From Eubacterium sp. (GTDB lineage: Bacteria; Bacillota; Clostridia; Oscillospirales; Acutalibacteraceae), in contig JAFUEH010000020.1 of assembly GCA_017463985.1 (NCBI GenBank), forward strand, positions 83,298-147,297: DNA of 64,000 nt, written 5' to 3'. Every line of letters starts with the position of its first letter. The first letter of the stretch is position 1. The notes below the pieces were generated by a model. It was not told where the DNA came from. It did not search any database and saw only the letters and a program-made list of their open reading frames with translations. Made by a program: the position numbers and the translations under genes. Below, one piece after another: positions 8,791-18,164 of this stretch.

Positions 8791-9300
8791 ATGGAAGAAA
8801 AATTAGTCCTTTCCGTTCTGGTCGATAATGAAAGCGGTGTACTGCAGCGTGTGGCAAGCCTGTTTTCACGTCGCGGCTACAACATTTCCTCCTTGACGGT
8901 TTCCGAGACAGAGGATCCGCTTTTTTCCCGTATGACGATCGAATGTATGACCGAGCCTGAAAACTTCCGCCAGATCAAACGGCAGCTGGCAAAGCTGGAG
9001 ATCGTCAAAAAGGTTTCCGCCCTGACAGCGGAGAATTCCGTCTCCTCTGAGCTGCTGCTCGTGAAGGTGGAGGCCAGCGGTATTCCGCAAAAAAATGCGC
9101 TTCTCTCTTTCAATCTGAAATACGGCGCGCGCGTGCTGGATGTTTCGCTGACAACTGTCACGCTGGAATTTACCGGCGCAGGCGATACCGTCGATGAATT
9201 TTTAGATTATTTGATTGCTAATTTTAAGATCGTAGAGCTGGCGAGAACTGGTATTACCTCTTTACAGCGCGGCGAAGGCTCCTTCACCGACGATCTATAA
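8791..9300 (+). CDS. ilvN: Acetolactate synthase small (regulatory) subunit
   Basis: A 169-residue regulatory subunit with an N-terminal ACT domain (LVLSVLVDNESGVLQRVASLFSRR, YNISSLTVS) and the C-terminal ALS small-subunit domain (ELLLVKVEA, LDVSLTTVTLEFTG, FKIVELARTGITSLQRGEG). The length is typical of the ilvH/ilvN family. It binds the large subunit and gives valine feedback sensitivity. The start has TAAGGAGGAATAGGT upstream, and 12 bp separate it from ilvB, so the two are co-transcribed. Confidence 0.95.
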   Translation: MEEKLVLSVLVDNESGVLQRVASLFSRRGYNISSLTVSETEDPLFSRMTIECMTEPENFRQIKRQLAKLEIVKKVSALTAENSVSSELLLVKVEASGIPQKNALLSFNLKYGARVLDVSLTTVTLEFTGAGDTVDEFLDYLIANFKIVELARTGITSLQRGEGSFTDDL

Positions 9301-9338
9301 GCCGTTTCGGCTAAAAAATACAGAAGGTTGACAAAAAC

Positions 9339-9749
9339 ATGAAAACATTTGAGGTTGATAACGCGTTGCTCCAAAAGGGATGGGGCGCAGACGGCCAATA
9401 CTGGTTTTCCCTTAATGATTACAGCGTAAAGGAACACAGCGCTTTTGCACATTATGACAGACCGCACGAAATGACGGAGGAGGCGTTTATGCTGACGCTG
9501 GGCTTTATTCCGTATTTCAGAGTGCAGCGCATTGAGCTGGCGAAGGCGTATGTTGCCACTGTCAGCAACCGTAAGCTGCAGGAAGCGCTTGCCAAAATCG
9601 ATGACGAGCACTATATCGAAGCGTTTTGGAAATATTTTAATGCGTATCCGGAGGTCTTTGCCGGTTACGAAGATTTTCAGAATGCTTATCTGCTGCAAAA
9701 AGCGGAGCGTTGGTGCACGGACAACAATATTGCATACAAGATAGTTTGA
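9339..9749 (+). CDS. Uncharacterised 136-residue cytoplasmic protein
   Basis: I do not recognise a family with confidence. The protein is acidic and aromatic-rich (WGADGQYWFSLNDYSV, EAFWKYFNAYPEVFAGYEDF), with no signal peptide or membrane segment. It lies 38 bp after ilvN and is followed by a hairpin, so it is probably the last gene of the ilv transcript. No partner in the window points to a function. Codon use matches its neighbours and the reading frame is intact, so it is likely a real gene. Confidence 0.65.
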   Translation: MKTFEVDNALLQKGWGADGQYWFSLNDYSVKEHSAFAHYDRPHEMTEEAFMLTLGFIPYFRVQRIELAKAYVATVSNRKLQEALAKIDDEHYIEAFWKYFNAYPEVFAGYEDFQNAYLLQKAERWCTDNNIAYKIV

Positions 9750-9753
9750 TCTC

Positions 9754-9774
9754 CAGGAGGGCCCAGCCCTCCTG
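9754..9774 (+). terminator. Hairpin after the ilvBN transcript
   Basis: CAGGAGGG (9754-9761) pairs with CCCTCCTG (9767-9774) around a 5-nt loop, immediately after the stop codon. The downstream ATTATTAT is A/T-rich but not a clean T run, so termination may be partial. The next ATG is only 15 bp away, and the AGGAGGG in the stem is too far from it to be an ideal ribosome-binding site. Confidence 0.5.
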
Positions 9775-9788
9775 ATTATTATGGTATT

Positions 9789-11045
9789 ATGAAGAAAATT
9801 AACAAGCTTGGAATATTACTAACTGTATTATTACTCTTCGTGAGCTTATGCAGTTGTGCTGCGGTTGATCCTGTACCGGATCAGGCGACGGACGGTACGG
9901 AACAGACCGCTGCAACCGATGCCGAATCAGCGGATGACACAGCCACCGCCTACGGTTATCAAAGCCTGAAAACAGACGCCGAGCGTGCGTTTTACGAAAC
10001 CTTTGGCGACTTTGTACGCCGCGGCGAAGCAGAGCCGCTGCGTGTTGACTATACGGACGATGTAGAGCGACTGACCCGTATTAGCGAGATGTATTGCTAC
10101 GACCATCCTGAAGTGTTTTGGGTAGACAGTACAGAGAGTATTCGCTACGTAACGGACGGTGCCAGCTATCTGGAGATTACCGTGCCGTTCAGCCTGACAG
10201 GCGCTGCACTGGAAAGCGCGCAGGGAGAATTGGAAACCGCGGTGAAAACGGCGGTTGCTACCGTTCCTGTCGGTGCCTCTGATTTTGAGAAAGAGTGTGC
10301 GATCAACGATTATCTCGTGGATCATGTTACCTATAATGAAGCGGCGGCAGCCTCGCCGCAATTTGCTGTCGGTAACGAACATAATGCTTACGGCGCATTA
10401 GTAGAGGGCAGCTGTGTCTGCGATGGCTATGCCTGTGCTTATAAGCTGCTGAGCGATCGGCTCGGCATGGACAGCTGCATCATTTTCGGCAGTGCAGTTA
10501 ACCGGAGCGGCTCGAATGAATTCCACGCCTGGAACTGTGTGAAGCTGGAGGGCGAATGGTATCACCTGGATGTCACCTGGAACGCCGCCTCCGATCAGAC
10601 GGTGCCGGCTGTCGGCAGGTATCTCAATCTAAATATGACGACGCAGCAGGCAACACAGGAGCGAACGATCCTGCCGCTCGACGGCGACCCTGCAGCGCAG
10701 GAAGAGAACGTGCTGTATAACTATTTTGTACCGGACTGTACGGCTACAAAGTATAATTACATCCGGTATAAATATGACCTGCTGAGCAGCGATGAGGACT
10801 TCTCAGTGGTCGAGAACGGCTTAACCGACGCGGCGCAGCGTGATGAAGAATACTATTGCTTCCGCGTAGACAACGGATTAGATTACGACGGTGTGTATCA
10901 GTCGCTGATCAGCTATGAAATGGCGTCAATGGTTGAGCGCATCAATGCCGGCGGCACGCTGGAGCGACCGCTTCGTGCGTCGACTTACCTTTATTCCGAG
11001 CCGACGAACCGCCTGATCATGATCCAGCTTGCCTATGAAGACTAA
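9789..11045 (+). CDS. Transglutaminase-like lipoprotein
   Basis: A 418-residue exported lipoprotein. The signal peptide (residues 1-22) ends in the lipobox LCSC, followed by a low-complexity D/T/A linker. The transglutaminase/peptidase-like core has the catalytic Cys in GSCVCDGYACAYKLL near residue 215, the His in NEFHAWNCV near 245 and the Asp in WYHLDVTWN near 260, so the triad is complete. In Clostridia such extracytoplasmic domains are thought to act as cysteine proteases or cross-link cleaving enzymes at the cell surface. The C-terminal 130 residues are not assigned. It starts just downstream of the ilv hairpin and ends at a good terminator. The true substrate is unknown. Confidence 0.85.
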   Translation: MKKINKLGILLTVLLLFVSLCSCAAVDPVPDQATDGTEQTAATDAESADDTATAYGYQSLKTDAERAFYETFGDFVRRGEAEPLRVDYTDDVERLTRISEMYCYDHPEVFWVDSTESIRYVTDGASYLEITVPFSLTGAALESAQGELETAVKTAVATVPVGASDFEKECAINDYLVDHVTYNEAAAASPQFAVGNEHNAYGALVEGSCVCDGYACAYKLLSDRLGMDSCIIFGSAVNRSGSNEFHAWNCVKLEGEWYHLDVTWNAASDQTVPAVGRYLNLNMTTQQATQERTILPLDGDPAAQEENVLYNYFVPDCTATKYNYIRYKYDLLSSDEDFSVVENGLTDAAQRDEEYYCFRVDNGLDYDGVYQSLISYEMASMVERINAGGTLERPLRASTYLYSEPTNRLIMIQLAYED

Positions 11046-11057
11046 ATACAATCTTTT

Positions 11058-11085
11058 ACCGCCGATTCGTTTCGGCGGTTTTATT
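11058..11085 (+). terminator. Terminator after the transglutaminase lipoprotein
   Basis: Stem ACCGCCGA / TCGGCGGT (11058-11065 with 11072-11079) with a 6-nt loop, followed by TTTTATTATAAT. Confidence 0.85.
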
Positions 11086-11099
11086 ATAATTTTAATATA

Positions 11100-11128
11100 T
11101 TGCAAAATGATATTGCGTATGCTATAAT
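11100..11128 (+). promoter_or_regulatory. Promoter of the ruvC-clp operon
   Basis: TTGCAA (11100-11105), a 17-bp spacer and a perfect TATAAT (11123-11128), 33 bp before the ruvC ATG. No other clear promoter was seen in the following 12.7 kb of closely spaced genes. Confidence 0.65.
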
Positions 11129-11161
11129 AAATTGATTTTTTATGATAGGATAGTGTACTAG

Positions 11162-11662
11162 ATGGTGGTTTTAGGCATTGATCCCGGCTATGCGATCGTT
11201 GGTTGGGGCGTAATTGAATATATGCACGGACGGTTCCGCGTGCTCGGCTACGGTGCCATCACTACCGAGGCGACAACGCCTTTTCCGGAACGGCTGCAGA
11301 TTATCTATAACGATATGTGCTATCTGTTTGAAAAGTATCAGCCAGACGCTATGAGCATGGAAAAGCTGTTCTATAATTCCAACCAAAAAACCGTCATTGA
11401 CGTAGCGCAGGCGAGGGGCGTGATCACCCTTTCCGCACAGATGTACGGCAAGGATATCTTTGAGTATACGCCGCTGCAGGTAAAGCAGTCGGTTACCGGC
11501 TACGGCAGAGCTGAGAAAAAACAGGTGCAGGAAATGACGAAAAACATTTTGTCCCTGCCCTCGATACCGAAGCCGGACGATACGGCGGACGCACTCGCGA
11601 TGGCGATCTGTCATGCGCACGCCAGCGGCTCCGCTTTTGCCAGACTGAACAATTTGAAATAG
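11162..11662 (+). CDS. ruvC: Holliday junction endonuclease RuvC
   Basis: A 166-residue RNase H-fold resolvase that cuts Holliday junctions symmetrically with RuvAB. The four acidic catalytic residues are visible: Asp in VLGIDPGYAIVGWG (residue 6), Glu in SMEKLFYN (about 66) and the paired Asp residues in KPDDTADALAMAICH (about 138-142). The length is normal. It is first in the ruvCAB cluster, 13 bp before ruvA. Confidence 0.97.
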   Translation: MVVLGIDPGYAIVGWGVIEYMHGRFRVLGYGAITTEATTPFPERLQIIYNDMCYLFEKYQPDAMSMEKLFYNSNQKTVIDVAQARGVITLSAQMYGKDIFEYTPLQVKQSVTGYGRAEKKQVQEMTKNILSLPSIPKPDDTADALAMAICHAHASGSAFARLNNLK

Positions 11663-11675
11663 AACGGAGAACAAG

Positions 11676-12278
11676 ATGATTTATAATGTGAGAGGAACGT
11701 TAACCTATACCGATCCGGCTTTTGCGGTGGTAGAGTGCGGCGGCGTCGGCTTTAAGTGCTTCGTCAGTATGACAACGCTGCGGCAGCTGCCCTCCGCCGG
11801 CAAGGAAGTCAATCTGTTTACCTATATGGCGATCCGTGAGGACGCTATGGATCTCTACGGCTTTTTTGAAGAAAATGAGCTGGAGGCTTTTAAACTGCTG
11901 ATTTCTGTCAGCGGCGTCGGCCCGAAGGCGGCGATGGCAATCCTGTCAGCCCTGCCGCCCGATCGGTTGGCGCTCGCGGTTTCGGGCGGTGATGTCCGCT
12001 CGATACAGCAGGCGAACGGCGTCGGCAAAAAGACGGCGGAGCGTGTCGTGCTTGAATTGAAGGATAAGATGGCCGGTATTGCCTCCGGAGGTACTGCCGC
12101 TGTTGTGGAGGGTATTCAGGCGGTGGCCTCCTCCGGTAATGCTTCCGAAGCGGTGGAGGTGCTTGTTTCACTCGGCTTTGAACGCAGTGACGCTGCTGCG
12201 GCCGTAGCAAAGGCTGATCCGTCGCTTTCAGTAGATCAGATGATTAATTTTGCCTTGAAGCAGTTTGACAGATTTTAA
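11676..12278 (+). CDS. ruvA: Holliday junction branch migration subunit RuvA
   Basis: A 200-residue tetrameric junction-binding protein. Domain I is an OB-fold (MIYNVRGTLTYTDPAFAVVECGGVGFKCF). Domain II carries the helix-hairpin-helix motifs LLISVSGVGPKAAMAILSAL and IQQANGVGKKTAERVVLELKDK. A flexible linker leads to domain III (ASEAVEVLVSLGFERSDAAAAV), which contacts RuvB. The length is full. The start follows AACGGAGAACAAG, and ruvB comes 30 bp later. Confidence 0.97.
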   Translation: MIYNVRGTLTYTDPAFAVVECGGVGFKCFVSMTTLRQLPSAGKEVNLFTYMAIREDAMDLYGFFEENELEAFKLLISVSGVGPKAAMAILSALPPDRLALAVSGGDVRSIQQANGVGKKTAERVVLELKDKMAGIASGGTAAVVEGIQAVASSGNASEAVEVLVSLGFERSDAAAAVAKADPSLSVDQMINFALKQFDRF

Positions 12279-12308
12279 CGCATAAAAAGAAGTGTTTGGT
12301 GAAAATAT

Positions 12309-13370
12309 ATGATTGAAAACGAAATGGATTTTGAAGGCAGACTGGCTGCACCGGAATACACCCAAGAGGACAGCGAGATCGAAAATTCACTGCGCCCAAA
12401 GCAGCTCAGCGACTATATCGGTCAGGAAAAGGCGAAGGCTAACCTGTCGATCTATATTCAGGCGGCGCGTCTGCGCGGTGAACCGCTGGATCACGTGCTG
12501 CTCTACGGTCCTCCCGGTCTTGGTAAAACAACGCTGGCGGCGATCGTTGCTAACGAGATGGGCGTTAATATCCGTGTTACCTCCGGTCCTGCCATCGAAA
12601 AGCAGGGCGATTTGGTAGCGATTTTGTCTAATTTGGAAAGCGGCGACGTACTGTTTATTGATGAGATCCACCGCCTGAATCGAACGGTGGAGGAGATTTT
12701 GTATCCTGCAATGGAGGATGGCAAAATTGACATCATTATCGGTAAAGGTCCGTCAGCCAGGAGCTATCAGCTTTCGCTGCCGCGCTTTACGCTGATCGGC
12801 GCTACGACCCGTGCCGGTCAGATATCAGCGCCGTTGCGTGACCGATTTGGCGTCGTGCTGCGCCTTGAGATGTATAATCAACAGGAGCTGGCGCAGATTG
12901 TAAAGCGTTCCTCCGGTATTTTGAATATACCGCTGGATGACGAGGGTGCGCTCCAGATCGCAGGCCGCTCGCGCGGTACGCCGCGTATCGCTAACCGTCT
13001 GCTGAAGCGCAGCCGCGATTTTGCAGAAGTAAAATACGACGGCGTTATTACAAAGGAGGCTGCGGAGGAAGCCCTCACCAGTATGGAAATTGACGGCCTC
13101 GGACTGGATGCGATCGACCGCAGAATGTTGACGACCATGATCCGTAATTATAACGGCGGACCGGTCGGCCTTGAAACGATTGCGGCCGCGATCGGTGAGG
13201 AAAGCGTTACGATCGAGGACGTATATGAGCCGTATTTAATGCAGATCGGCTTTTTGGCAAGAACACCGCGCGGCAGGACGGTCACACCGGCCGCTTACCA
13301 GCACCTCGGTATTCCGTGGAATCCAAACAGTAATACTGCGGCAACGGTACAAATGAGCTTTGACGATTAA
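12309..13370 (+). CDS. ruvB: Holliday junction branch migration ATPase RuvB
   Basis: A 353-residue AAA+ motor. It has [16 protein letters not shown] near residue 28, Walker [13 protein letters not shown] near 65, Walker [11 protein letters not shown] near 115, sensor 1 ATTRAG near 160, an arginine finger region [12 protein letters not shown] near 175 and the C-terminal winged helix [15 protein letters not shown] and [12 protein letters not shown]. The length is typical. Its 3' end is followed within 16 bp by the glmM start. Confidence 0.97.
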   Translation: MIENEMDFEGRLAAPEYTQEDSEIENSLRPKQLSDYIGQEKAKANLSIYIQAARLRGEPLDHVLLYGPPGLGKTTLAAIVANEMGVNIRVTSGPAIEKQGDLVAILSNLESGDVLFIDEIHRLNRTVEEILYPAMEDGKIDIIIGKGPSARSYQLSLPRFTLIGATTRAGQISAPLRDRFGVVLRLEMYNQQELAQIVKRSSGILNIPLDDEGALQIAGRSRGTPRIANRLLKRSRDFAEVKYDGVITKEAAEEALTSMEIDGLGLDAIDRRMLTTMIRNYNGGPVGLETIAAAIGEESVTIEDVYEPYLMQIGFLARTPRGRTVTPAAYQHLGIPWNPNSNTAATVQMSFDD

Positions 13371-13386
13371 GAAAGGAACAATACTT

Positions 13387-14739
13387 ATGGGAAGATTATT
13401 CGGAACTGACGGAGTCAGGGGCATTGCCAATAAGGATTTAACCAATGAGCTGGCAATGCAGATCGGTGCAGCGGCGGCAACGGTGCTGCTCAGAGAAGCC
13501 AAAAGCGCTAAGCCGACGGTCTTGATCGGTAAAGATACTCGCGCTTCAGGCGATATGCTGGAGGCGGCGCTGACAGCCGGCCTTTGCTCTGTCGGCTGCA
13601 ACGTGCTGTCTGTCGGTATCGTACCGACGCCGGCGGTTGCATTTCTTGTCAGCAAATATGAATGTGAAGCAGGTATCATGATCTCTGCTTCTCATAATCC
13701 GTGCGAATATAACGGTATCAAGATTTTTCAGAAAACCGGTTATAAGCTCGACGATGCTATCGAGGAAGAAATCGAAGCAATTATCTTAGATAAAACAGAA
13801 ACACCGTCCTATAAGCTGGGCGGCGAGGTTGGCAACCGGCTGTTTTCAAAAACTGCCGTAAAGGACTATGTCAACCATGTCGTTGCTACGACGGATGTGC
13901 GCTTTGACGGTATGACGATCGCCCTGGACTGTGCGAACGGCTCTGCTTCCGTCTGCGCTAAGGATATCTTCACCGCTCTCGGTGCAAAGTGCATTATGCT
14001 TTCGGATACGCCTGACGGCACGAATATTAACGACCATTGCGGCTCTACCCATCCAGAGGAGCTGATGCGCTTCGTGAAGTCCGCCAACCTTGATCTTGGC
14101 CTTGCCTTTGACGGTGATGCAGACAGAATGTTAGCCGTGGATGAAAACGGTGAGCTGGTGGACGGCGATAAGGTCATCGCGATTTGCGCTAAGCGCATGA
14201 AGGAAGAGGGCAGACTCAAGCAGGATACCGCCGTGGTAACGGTCATGAGCAATATGGGCTTCTTTAAATTCTGCGATGCGGAGGGGATCCAGTGCGCAAG
14301 GACGGCGGTCGGTGACCGTTATGTGCTGGAGCGTATGCTTAAGGACGGCTACAATATCGGCGGCGAGCAGTCCGGCCACGTTATTTTCCTGGATTATGCG
14401 ACGACCGGCGACGGCGAGCTGTCCGGCGTGCAGCTGATTGAGACCGTTGTCAAGAGCGGTAAAAAGCTCTCTGAGCTGGCCTCTGTGATGACCGTATATC
14501 CGCAGGTGCTCATTAACGTAAAGGTATCTGCTGAGGGTAAACAAAAATATAACAACGATGAATATATTATTGCCGCTACGCAGAAGGCGGAGATGGAGCT
14601 GATGGGCGACGGCAGAGTGCTGGTGCGCGTCAGCGGTACAGAACCGCTTGTCAGGGTCATGCTGGAGGGCAAGAATATTGACCATATTCAAAAGCTTGGC
14701 GAGGATATTGCCGCTGTGGTTAAGGAGAGACTGTCATAA
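13387..14739 (+). CDS. glmM: Phosphoglucosamine mutase
   Basis: A 450-residue alpha-D-phosphohexomutase that converts glucosamine-6-P to glucosamine-1-P for UDP-GlcNAc and peptidoglycan. It has GRLFGTDGVRGIAN at the N-terminus, the phosphoserine loop MISASHNPCEYNGIK near residue 100, the metal loop AFDGDADRMLAVD near 240, the sugar-binding GGEQSGHVIF near 325 and the phosphate-binding RVSGTEPLVRVM near 415. The start at 13387 was chosen over 13360 because AAGAAAGGAACAA precedes it and MGRLFGTDG is the conserved N-terminus. The stop overlaps the next start as TAATG. Confidence 0.97.
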   Translation: MGRLFGTDGVRGIANKDLTNELAMQIGAAAATVLLREAKSAKPTVLIGKDTRASGDMLEAALTAGLCSVGCNVLSVGIVPTPAVAFLVSKYECEAGIMISASHNPCEYNGIKIFQKTGYKLDDAIEEEIEAIILDKTETPSYKLGGEVGNRLFSKTAVKDYVNHVVATTDVRFDGMTIALDCANGSASVCAKDIFTALGAKCIMLSDTPDGTNINDHCGSTHPEELMRFVKSANLDLGLAFDGDADRMLAVDENGELVDGDKVIAICAKRMKEEGRLKQDTAVVTVMSNMGFFKFCDAEGIQCARTAVGDRYVLERMLKDGYNIGGEQSGHVIFLDYATTGDGELSGVQLIETVVKSGKKLSELASVMTVYPQVLINVKVSAEGKQKYNNDEYIIAATQKAEMELMGDGRVLVRVSGTEPLVRVMLEGKNIDHIQKLGEDIAAVVKERLS

Positions 14740-15626
14740 TGCGTGTTGCAGATGGATGGAAGGATTATGAATTAATTGACTGCTCCGACGGCGAAAAATT
14801 AGAGCGTTGGACGCGAGAAATTTTGATCCGTCCCGACCCGCAGGTCATCTGGAAAAGTAAAAAGGAGCACCGTCTTTGGGCGCAGCCTTCCGCAAAATAT
14901 AACCGTTCGCGCCAGGGTGGCGGTAAGTGGACATTTTATAAGCGAATGCCGTCCTCCTGGCAGGTGAGATATAAGGACTTGACCTTCAACATTAAAACCA
15001 TGGGCTTTAAGCACACCGGTCTGTTCCCGGAGCAGGCGGTGAACTGGGACCTTGTACGTGAGCTGATAAAGCACAGCGGCAAGGAGGAGGTCAAGGTATT
15101 AAACCTTTTTGCCTATACGGGCGCTGCTACTGTTGCCTGCTTAAAGGAAGGCGCGAGCGTTGTTCACGTCGACGCTTCTAAGGGCATGACCGAATGGGCC
15201 AAGGAAAACGCCAAAGCAAGCGGTGTTGACGAAGGCAATGTACGCTGGATCGTGGATGATTGTATGAAGTTTGTGCAGCGTGAAATCCGACGCGGCAACA
15301 CGTATGATATCATTATCCTTGATCCGCCTTCTTACGGCAGAGGCCCGAAGGGCGAGATTTGGCATTTAGAGGACAGCCTGTATGATTTTATGGTTACGGT
15401 TGAAAGGGTCCTCTCCGATGAGCCAATTGCTGTTTTACTGAATTCCTATACCACGGGGCTGTCTGCCTCGGTCATGAAATACATACTGGATGACATTGTT
15501 GTCAAAAAACGCAAGGGCGCTACGGTTGCGGATGAAATCGGTCTGCCGGTAACGTCGACCGGCGGTGTGCTGCCCTGCGGCGCCACAGCCTTATGGCTGT
15601 CAAAGGAATTTTCTGAATGGACCTAA
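14739..15626 (+). CDS. Class I SAM-dependent RNA methyltransferase, RlmI/K-like
   Basis: A 295-residue Rossmann-fold methyltransferase. The SAM-binding motif I is LNLFAYTGAATVACL near residue 120, the acidic motif II VVHVDASKGM follows, then VDDCMKFV, and the catalytic-loop motif DPPSYGRGPKG lies near residue 195. The overall pattern is that of 23S rRNA methyltransferases of the RlmI/RlmK group, but the N-terminal PUA-like part differs and the target base is not evident. Its ATG overlaps the glmM stop and its end overlaps the ecfA1 start by 10 bp, so it is translationally coupled. Confidence 0.8.
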   Translation: MRVADGWKDYELIDCSDGEKLERWTREILIRPDPQVIWKSKKEHRLWAQPSAKYNRSRQGGGKWTFYKRMPSSWQVRYKDLTFNIKTMGFKHTGLFPEQAVNWDLVRELIKHSGKEEVKVLNLFAYTGAATVACLKEGASVVHVDASKGMTEWAKENAKASGVDEGNVRWIVDDCMKFVQREIRRGNTYDIIILDPPSYGRGPKGEIWHLEDSLYDFMVTVERVLSDEPIAVLLNSYTTGLSASVMKYILDDIVVKKRKGATVADEIGLPVTSTGGVLPCGATALWLSKEFSEWT

Positions 15627-16474
15627 TTAATTTTAACAACGTATCATTTTCTTATACAACGCAGGATGAGCATGGCAATAGCCATGACTATCCCGTTTTT
15701 AAAAATTTCAATTTATCGATAGAGCCGGGGAGCTTTGTGGCCATTCTCGGCCATAACGGCTCCGGCAAATCGACGATCGCAAAGCTGACGAACGGCATTC
15801 TGTTTCCAACGGAGGGAACCGTAACCGTTGACGGTATCCCCACGAAGGAGGACGACTCTATTTACGAGGTACGCCGTATTGTCGGCATGGTGTTCCAAAA
15901 TCCGGATAACCAGATCGTTTCCTCTATTGTGGAGGAGGATGTGGCCTTTGGCGTAGAGAACCTGGGTATTTCGCCCGAGGAATGTCGCGTTCGCGTGGAC
16001 GAAGCGCTGAAAACGGTGGGAATGTACGAGTATAAAGATCATTCTCCCAGCCGGCTTTCCGGCGGTCAGAAGCAGCGAGTGGCTGTGGCGGGTATTATCG
16101 CCATGAAGCCAAAGTGCATCGTGCTGGACGAGCCGACCGCCATGCTCGATCCGAGCGGCAGAAAAGAGGTACTGCAAACCGTGACGAAGCTCAACCGTGA
16201 GGAGGGCATCACGATCGTACTGATCACGCACTATATGGATGAAGCCGTGCAGGCGGACCGCGTAGTGGTCGTAGACGACGGTGAAATTAAGCTGGACGGT
16301 ACCCCACGTGAGGTATTTGCCGATGCCGAGCAGCTGCAGGCGTTGCAGCTCGATGTACCGCAGTCAGCCAAGCTCGTGAACGCGCTCGGGCTGAACCCGG
16401 CGGCGACAGTATTGAATGCACAGGAATGTGCCGACTGTCTTTATCAGAATTTACAGCAGGAATGGAACCAATAA
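15617..16474 (+). CDS. ecfA1: ECF transporter ATPase A1
   Basis: A 285-residue ABC ATPase of the energy-coupling factor (cobalt CbiO-like) family. It has Walker A GHNGSGKSTIAKL near residue 45, the Q loop VFQNPDNQIVSS, signature RLSGGQKQRVAVAG near 140, Walker B CIVLDEPTAMLDP near 165 and the switch His in LITHYMDEA. VFQNPDNQ is characteristic of ECF ATPases. With ecfA2 and ecfT it forms the shared module that powers vitamin and cofactor S-components encoded elsewhere. No S-component gene is present here, so this is a group II ECF system. Confidence 0.95.
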   Translation: MDLINFNNVSFSYTTQDEHGNSHDYPVFKNFNLSIEPGSFVAILGHNGSGKSTIAKLTNGILFPTEGTVTVDGIPTKEDDSIYEVRRIVGMVFQNPDNQIVSSIVEEDVAFGVENLGISPEECRVRVDEALKTVGMYEYKDHSPSRLSGGQKQRVAVAGIIAMKPKCIVLDEPTAMLDPSGRKEVLQTVTKLNREEGITIVLITHYMDEAVQADRVVVVDDGEIKLDGTPREVFADAEQLQALQLDVPQSAKLVNALGLNPAATVLNAQECADCLYQNLQQEWNQ

Positions 16475-16475
16475 T

Positions 16476-17345
16476 ATGCCGGTAATCGCTTGTGACAATT
16501 TAACATTTCTTTATTCCGCCGGTACGCCGTTTGAAACGGCTGCGCTGGAGGATATTCATTTTTCTGCCGAAAAAGGCGAGATCGTAGGCATCATCGGCCA
16601 TACCGGCTCCGGTAAATCAACGCTTATTCAGCATTTTAACGGCTTGATCGAGCCGAGCCGCGGCAAGGTATTTGTTGACGGCGAGGATATTTGGGATAAA
16701 AAGAACCGTAAGCAGATCCGCCGTGTGCGCTTTGCCGTCGGGCTTTGCTTTCAGTATCCGGAATATCAGATTTTTGAGGATACTGTTTTTAACGAGATCG
16801 CTTTCGGCCCTAAGCAGATGGGACTGGAGTCCGAGGAAATCAAGCGGCGCGTTTATGAGAGCATGGAGATCCTCGGCATCAAACGTAAATATGAAAATCA
16901 ATCACCCTTTGATTTGTCGGGCGGACAAAAGCGACGCGTGGCGATTGCTTCAATTATTGCGATGAAGCCCGAGGTGCTGATCCTTGACGAGCCGTGCTCC
17001 GGACTTGATCCAAAGGGACGTGAACGTATCCTGGATATCATTCGCCAGTATCAGCGTCAGGAAGGCAATACCGTGCTGTTTGTTTCTCATTCGATGGAGG
17101 ACGTGGCCAAGCTGGCTGACAGGGTGTTGGTGCTTGACCACGGAAGGGCAGCGCTGTCCGGTACGGTGAGCGAGGTGTATGCGCACGGCCGTGAGCTGAG
17201 GGAGATGGGCCTCAATGTACCGGAGGTCACAGAGGTTTTTTTGCGCCTGCACGATCAAGGCGTTCCGTGCCGAACCGATATTTATACGGTTGAACAGGGC
17301 AAAGCCGAGTATGAACGGCTGCGTGCCTTAAAACGGGAGGTGTGA
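16476..17345 (+). CDS. ecfA2: ECF transporter ATPase A2
   Basis: A 289-residue partner ATPase with Walker A GHTGSGKSTLIQHF near residue 40, the Q loop FQYPEYQIF, signature DLSGGQKRRVAIAS near 142, Walker B VLILDEPCSGLDP and switch His in FVSHSMED. FQYPEYQLF is typical of EcfA2. The start at 16476 was chosen because it begins MPVIACDNLTF, follows CAGGAATGGAACC and lies 1 bp after the ecfA1 stop. The earlier in-frame ATG at 16416 would overlap ecfA1 by 59 bp. Confidence 0.95.
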   Translation: MPVIACDNLTFLYSAGTPFETAALEDIHFSAEKGEIVGIIGHTGSGKSTLIQHFNGLIEPSRGKVFVDGEDIWDKKNRKQIRRVRFAVGLCFQYPEYQIFEDTVFNEIAFGPKQMGLESEEIKRRVYESMEILGIKRKYENQSPFDLSGGQKRRVAIASIIAMKPEVLILDEPCSGLDPKGRERILDIIRQYQRQEGNTVLFVSHSMEDVAKLADRVLVLDHGRAALSGTVSEVYAHGRELREMGLNVPEVTEVFLRLHDQGVPCRTDIYTVEQGKAEYERLRALKREV

Positions 17346-17348
17346 CGG

Positions 17349-18164
17349 ATGCTGCAAAATATTACCATCGGTCAGTATTTCCCCGGAAAATCGCTGATAC
17401 ATAAAATTGATCCGCGCATGAAAATCGTCCTGATTCTGCTGTTGATGGCGTCAGTGTTTGTCTGCACGAGCTATCCGGCGATCGTCCTTTCACTCGCGAT
17501 GACGGTTGCTGTCGTTATCCTATCCCGCATTAACCTAAAGGTTATCCTCAAAGGCATGAAGCCGATCCTCTTTATTGTTTTGATTACGGCTTTGCTGAAT
17601 TTGTTTTATTCCGCCGGTGAGCCGCTTTGGCAGTTTTGGGTGTTTAAGATCTCTCTGGAGGGTATTCACAGTGCTGTTTTTATGGCGCTGCGTGTTGTGT
17701 TGCTTGTCGTGATTGGCCTGATGCTGACGTATACGACGACGCCGACTGCGCTGACGGATGCGATCGAAGCGCTCTTAAAGCCGCTGCACGTTCTATTTAA
17801 ACTGGATATTCATTCGCTTGCTATGACAATGACGATTGCCCTGCGCTTTATACCGACGCTGATCGAAGAGGTGGATAAAATCATGTCTGCCCAGAAATCG
17901 CGCGGTGCCGATATGGAGAGCGGCAATCTGATCAAGCGCGTCAAGGCGATCGTGCCGGTATTGATTCCGCTGTTCGTCTCTGCGTTCCGCCGTGCTAACG
18001 AGCTGGCCTACGCGATGGAATGTCGCTGCTATCGTGGCGGAGAGGGCAGAACAAAAATGAAGGTGATGCACCTTGCCGCAAGAGATTATCTCTCCCTGGC
18101 GGCGGTGCTGGTGTATATTACGGCCTTAATCCTGATCAGGATTTTTGTGCCGAGTGTATTGTGA
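17349..18164 (+). CDS. ecfT: ECF transporter transmembrane component
   Basis: A 271-residue membrane protein with about five to six hydrophobic segments. It begins with the conserved QYFPGKSLIHKIDPRMKIV and has the coupling-helix motifs SQKSRGADMESG (SAQKSRGAD) and ANELAYAMECRCYRGGEGRT near residues 178-235, which contact the two ATPases. AAAACGGGAGGTGTGACGG gives a good ribosome-binding site. Its stop overlaps the truA start as TGATG. Confidence 0.95.
   Translation: MLQNITIGQYFPGKSLIHKIDPRMKIVLILLLMASVFVCTSYPAIVLSLAMTVAVVILSRINLKVILKGMKPILFIVLITALLNLFYSAGEPLWQFWVFKISLEGIHSAVFMALRVVLLVVIGLMLTYTTTPTALTDAIEALLKPLHVLFKLDIHSLAMTMTIALRFIPTLIEEVDKIMSAQKSRGADMESGNLIKRVKAIVPVLIPLFVSAFRRANELAYAMECRCYRGGEGRTKMKVMHLAARDYLSLAAVLVYITALILIRIFVPSVL

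Noticed and set aside
11100-11161. LexA/SOS box in front of ruvCAB
   Set aside because: No convincing inverted SOS box was seen between the terminator and the ruvC start; only a sigma-A-type promoter.
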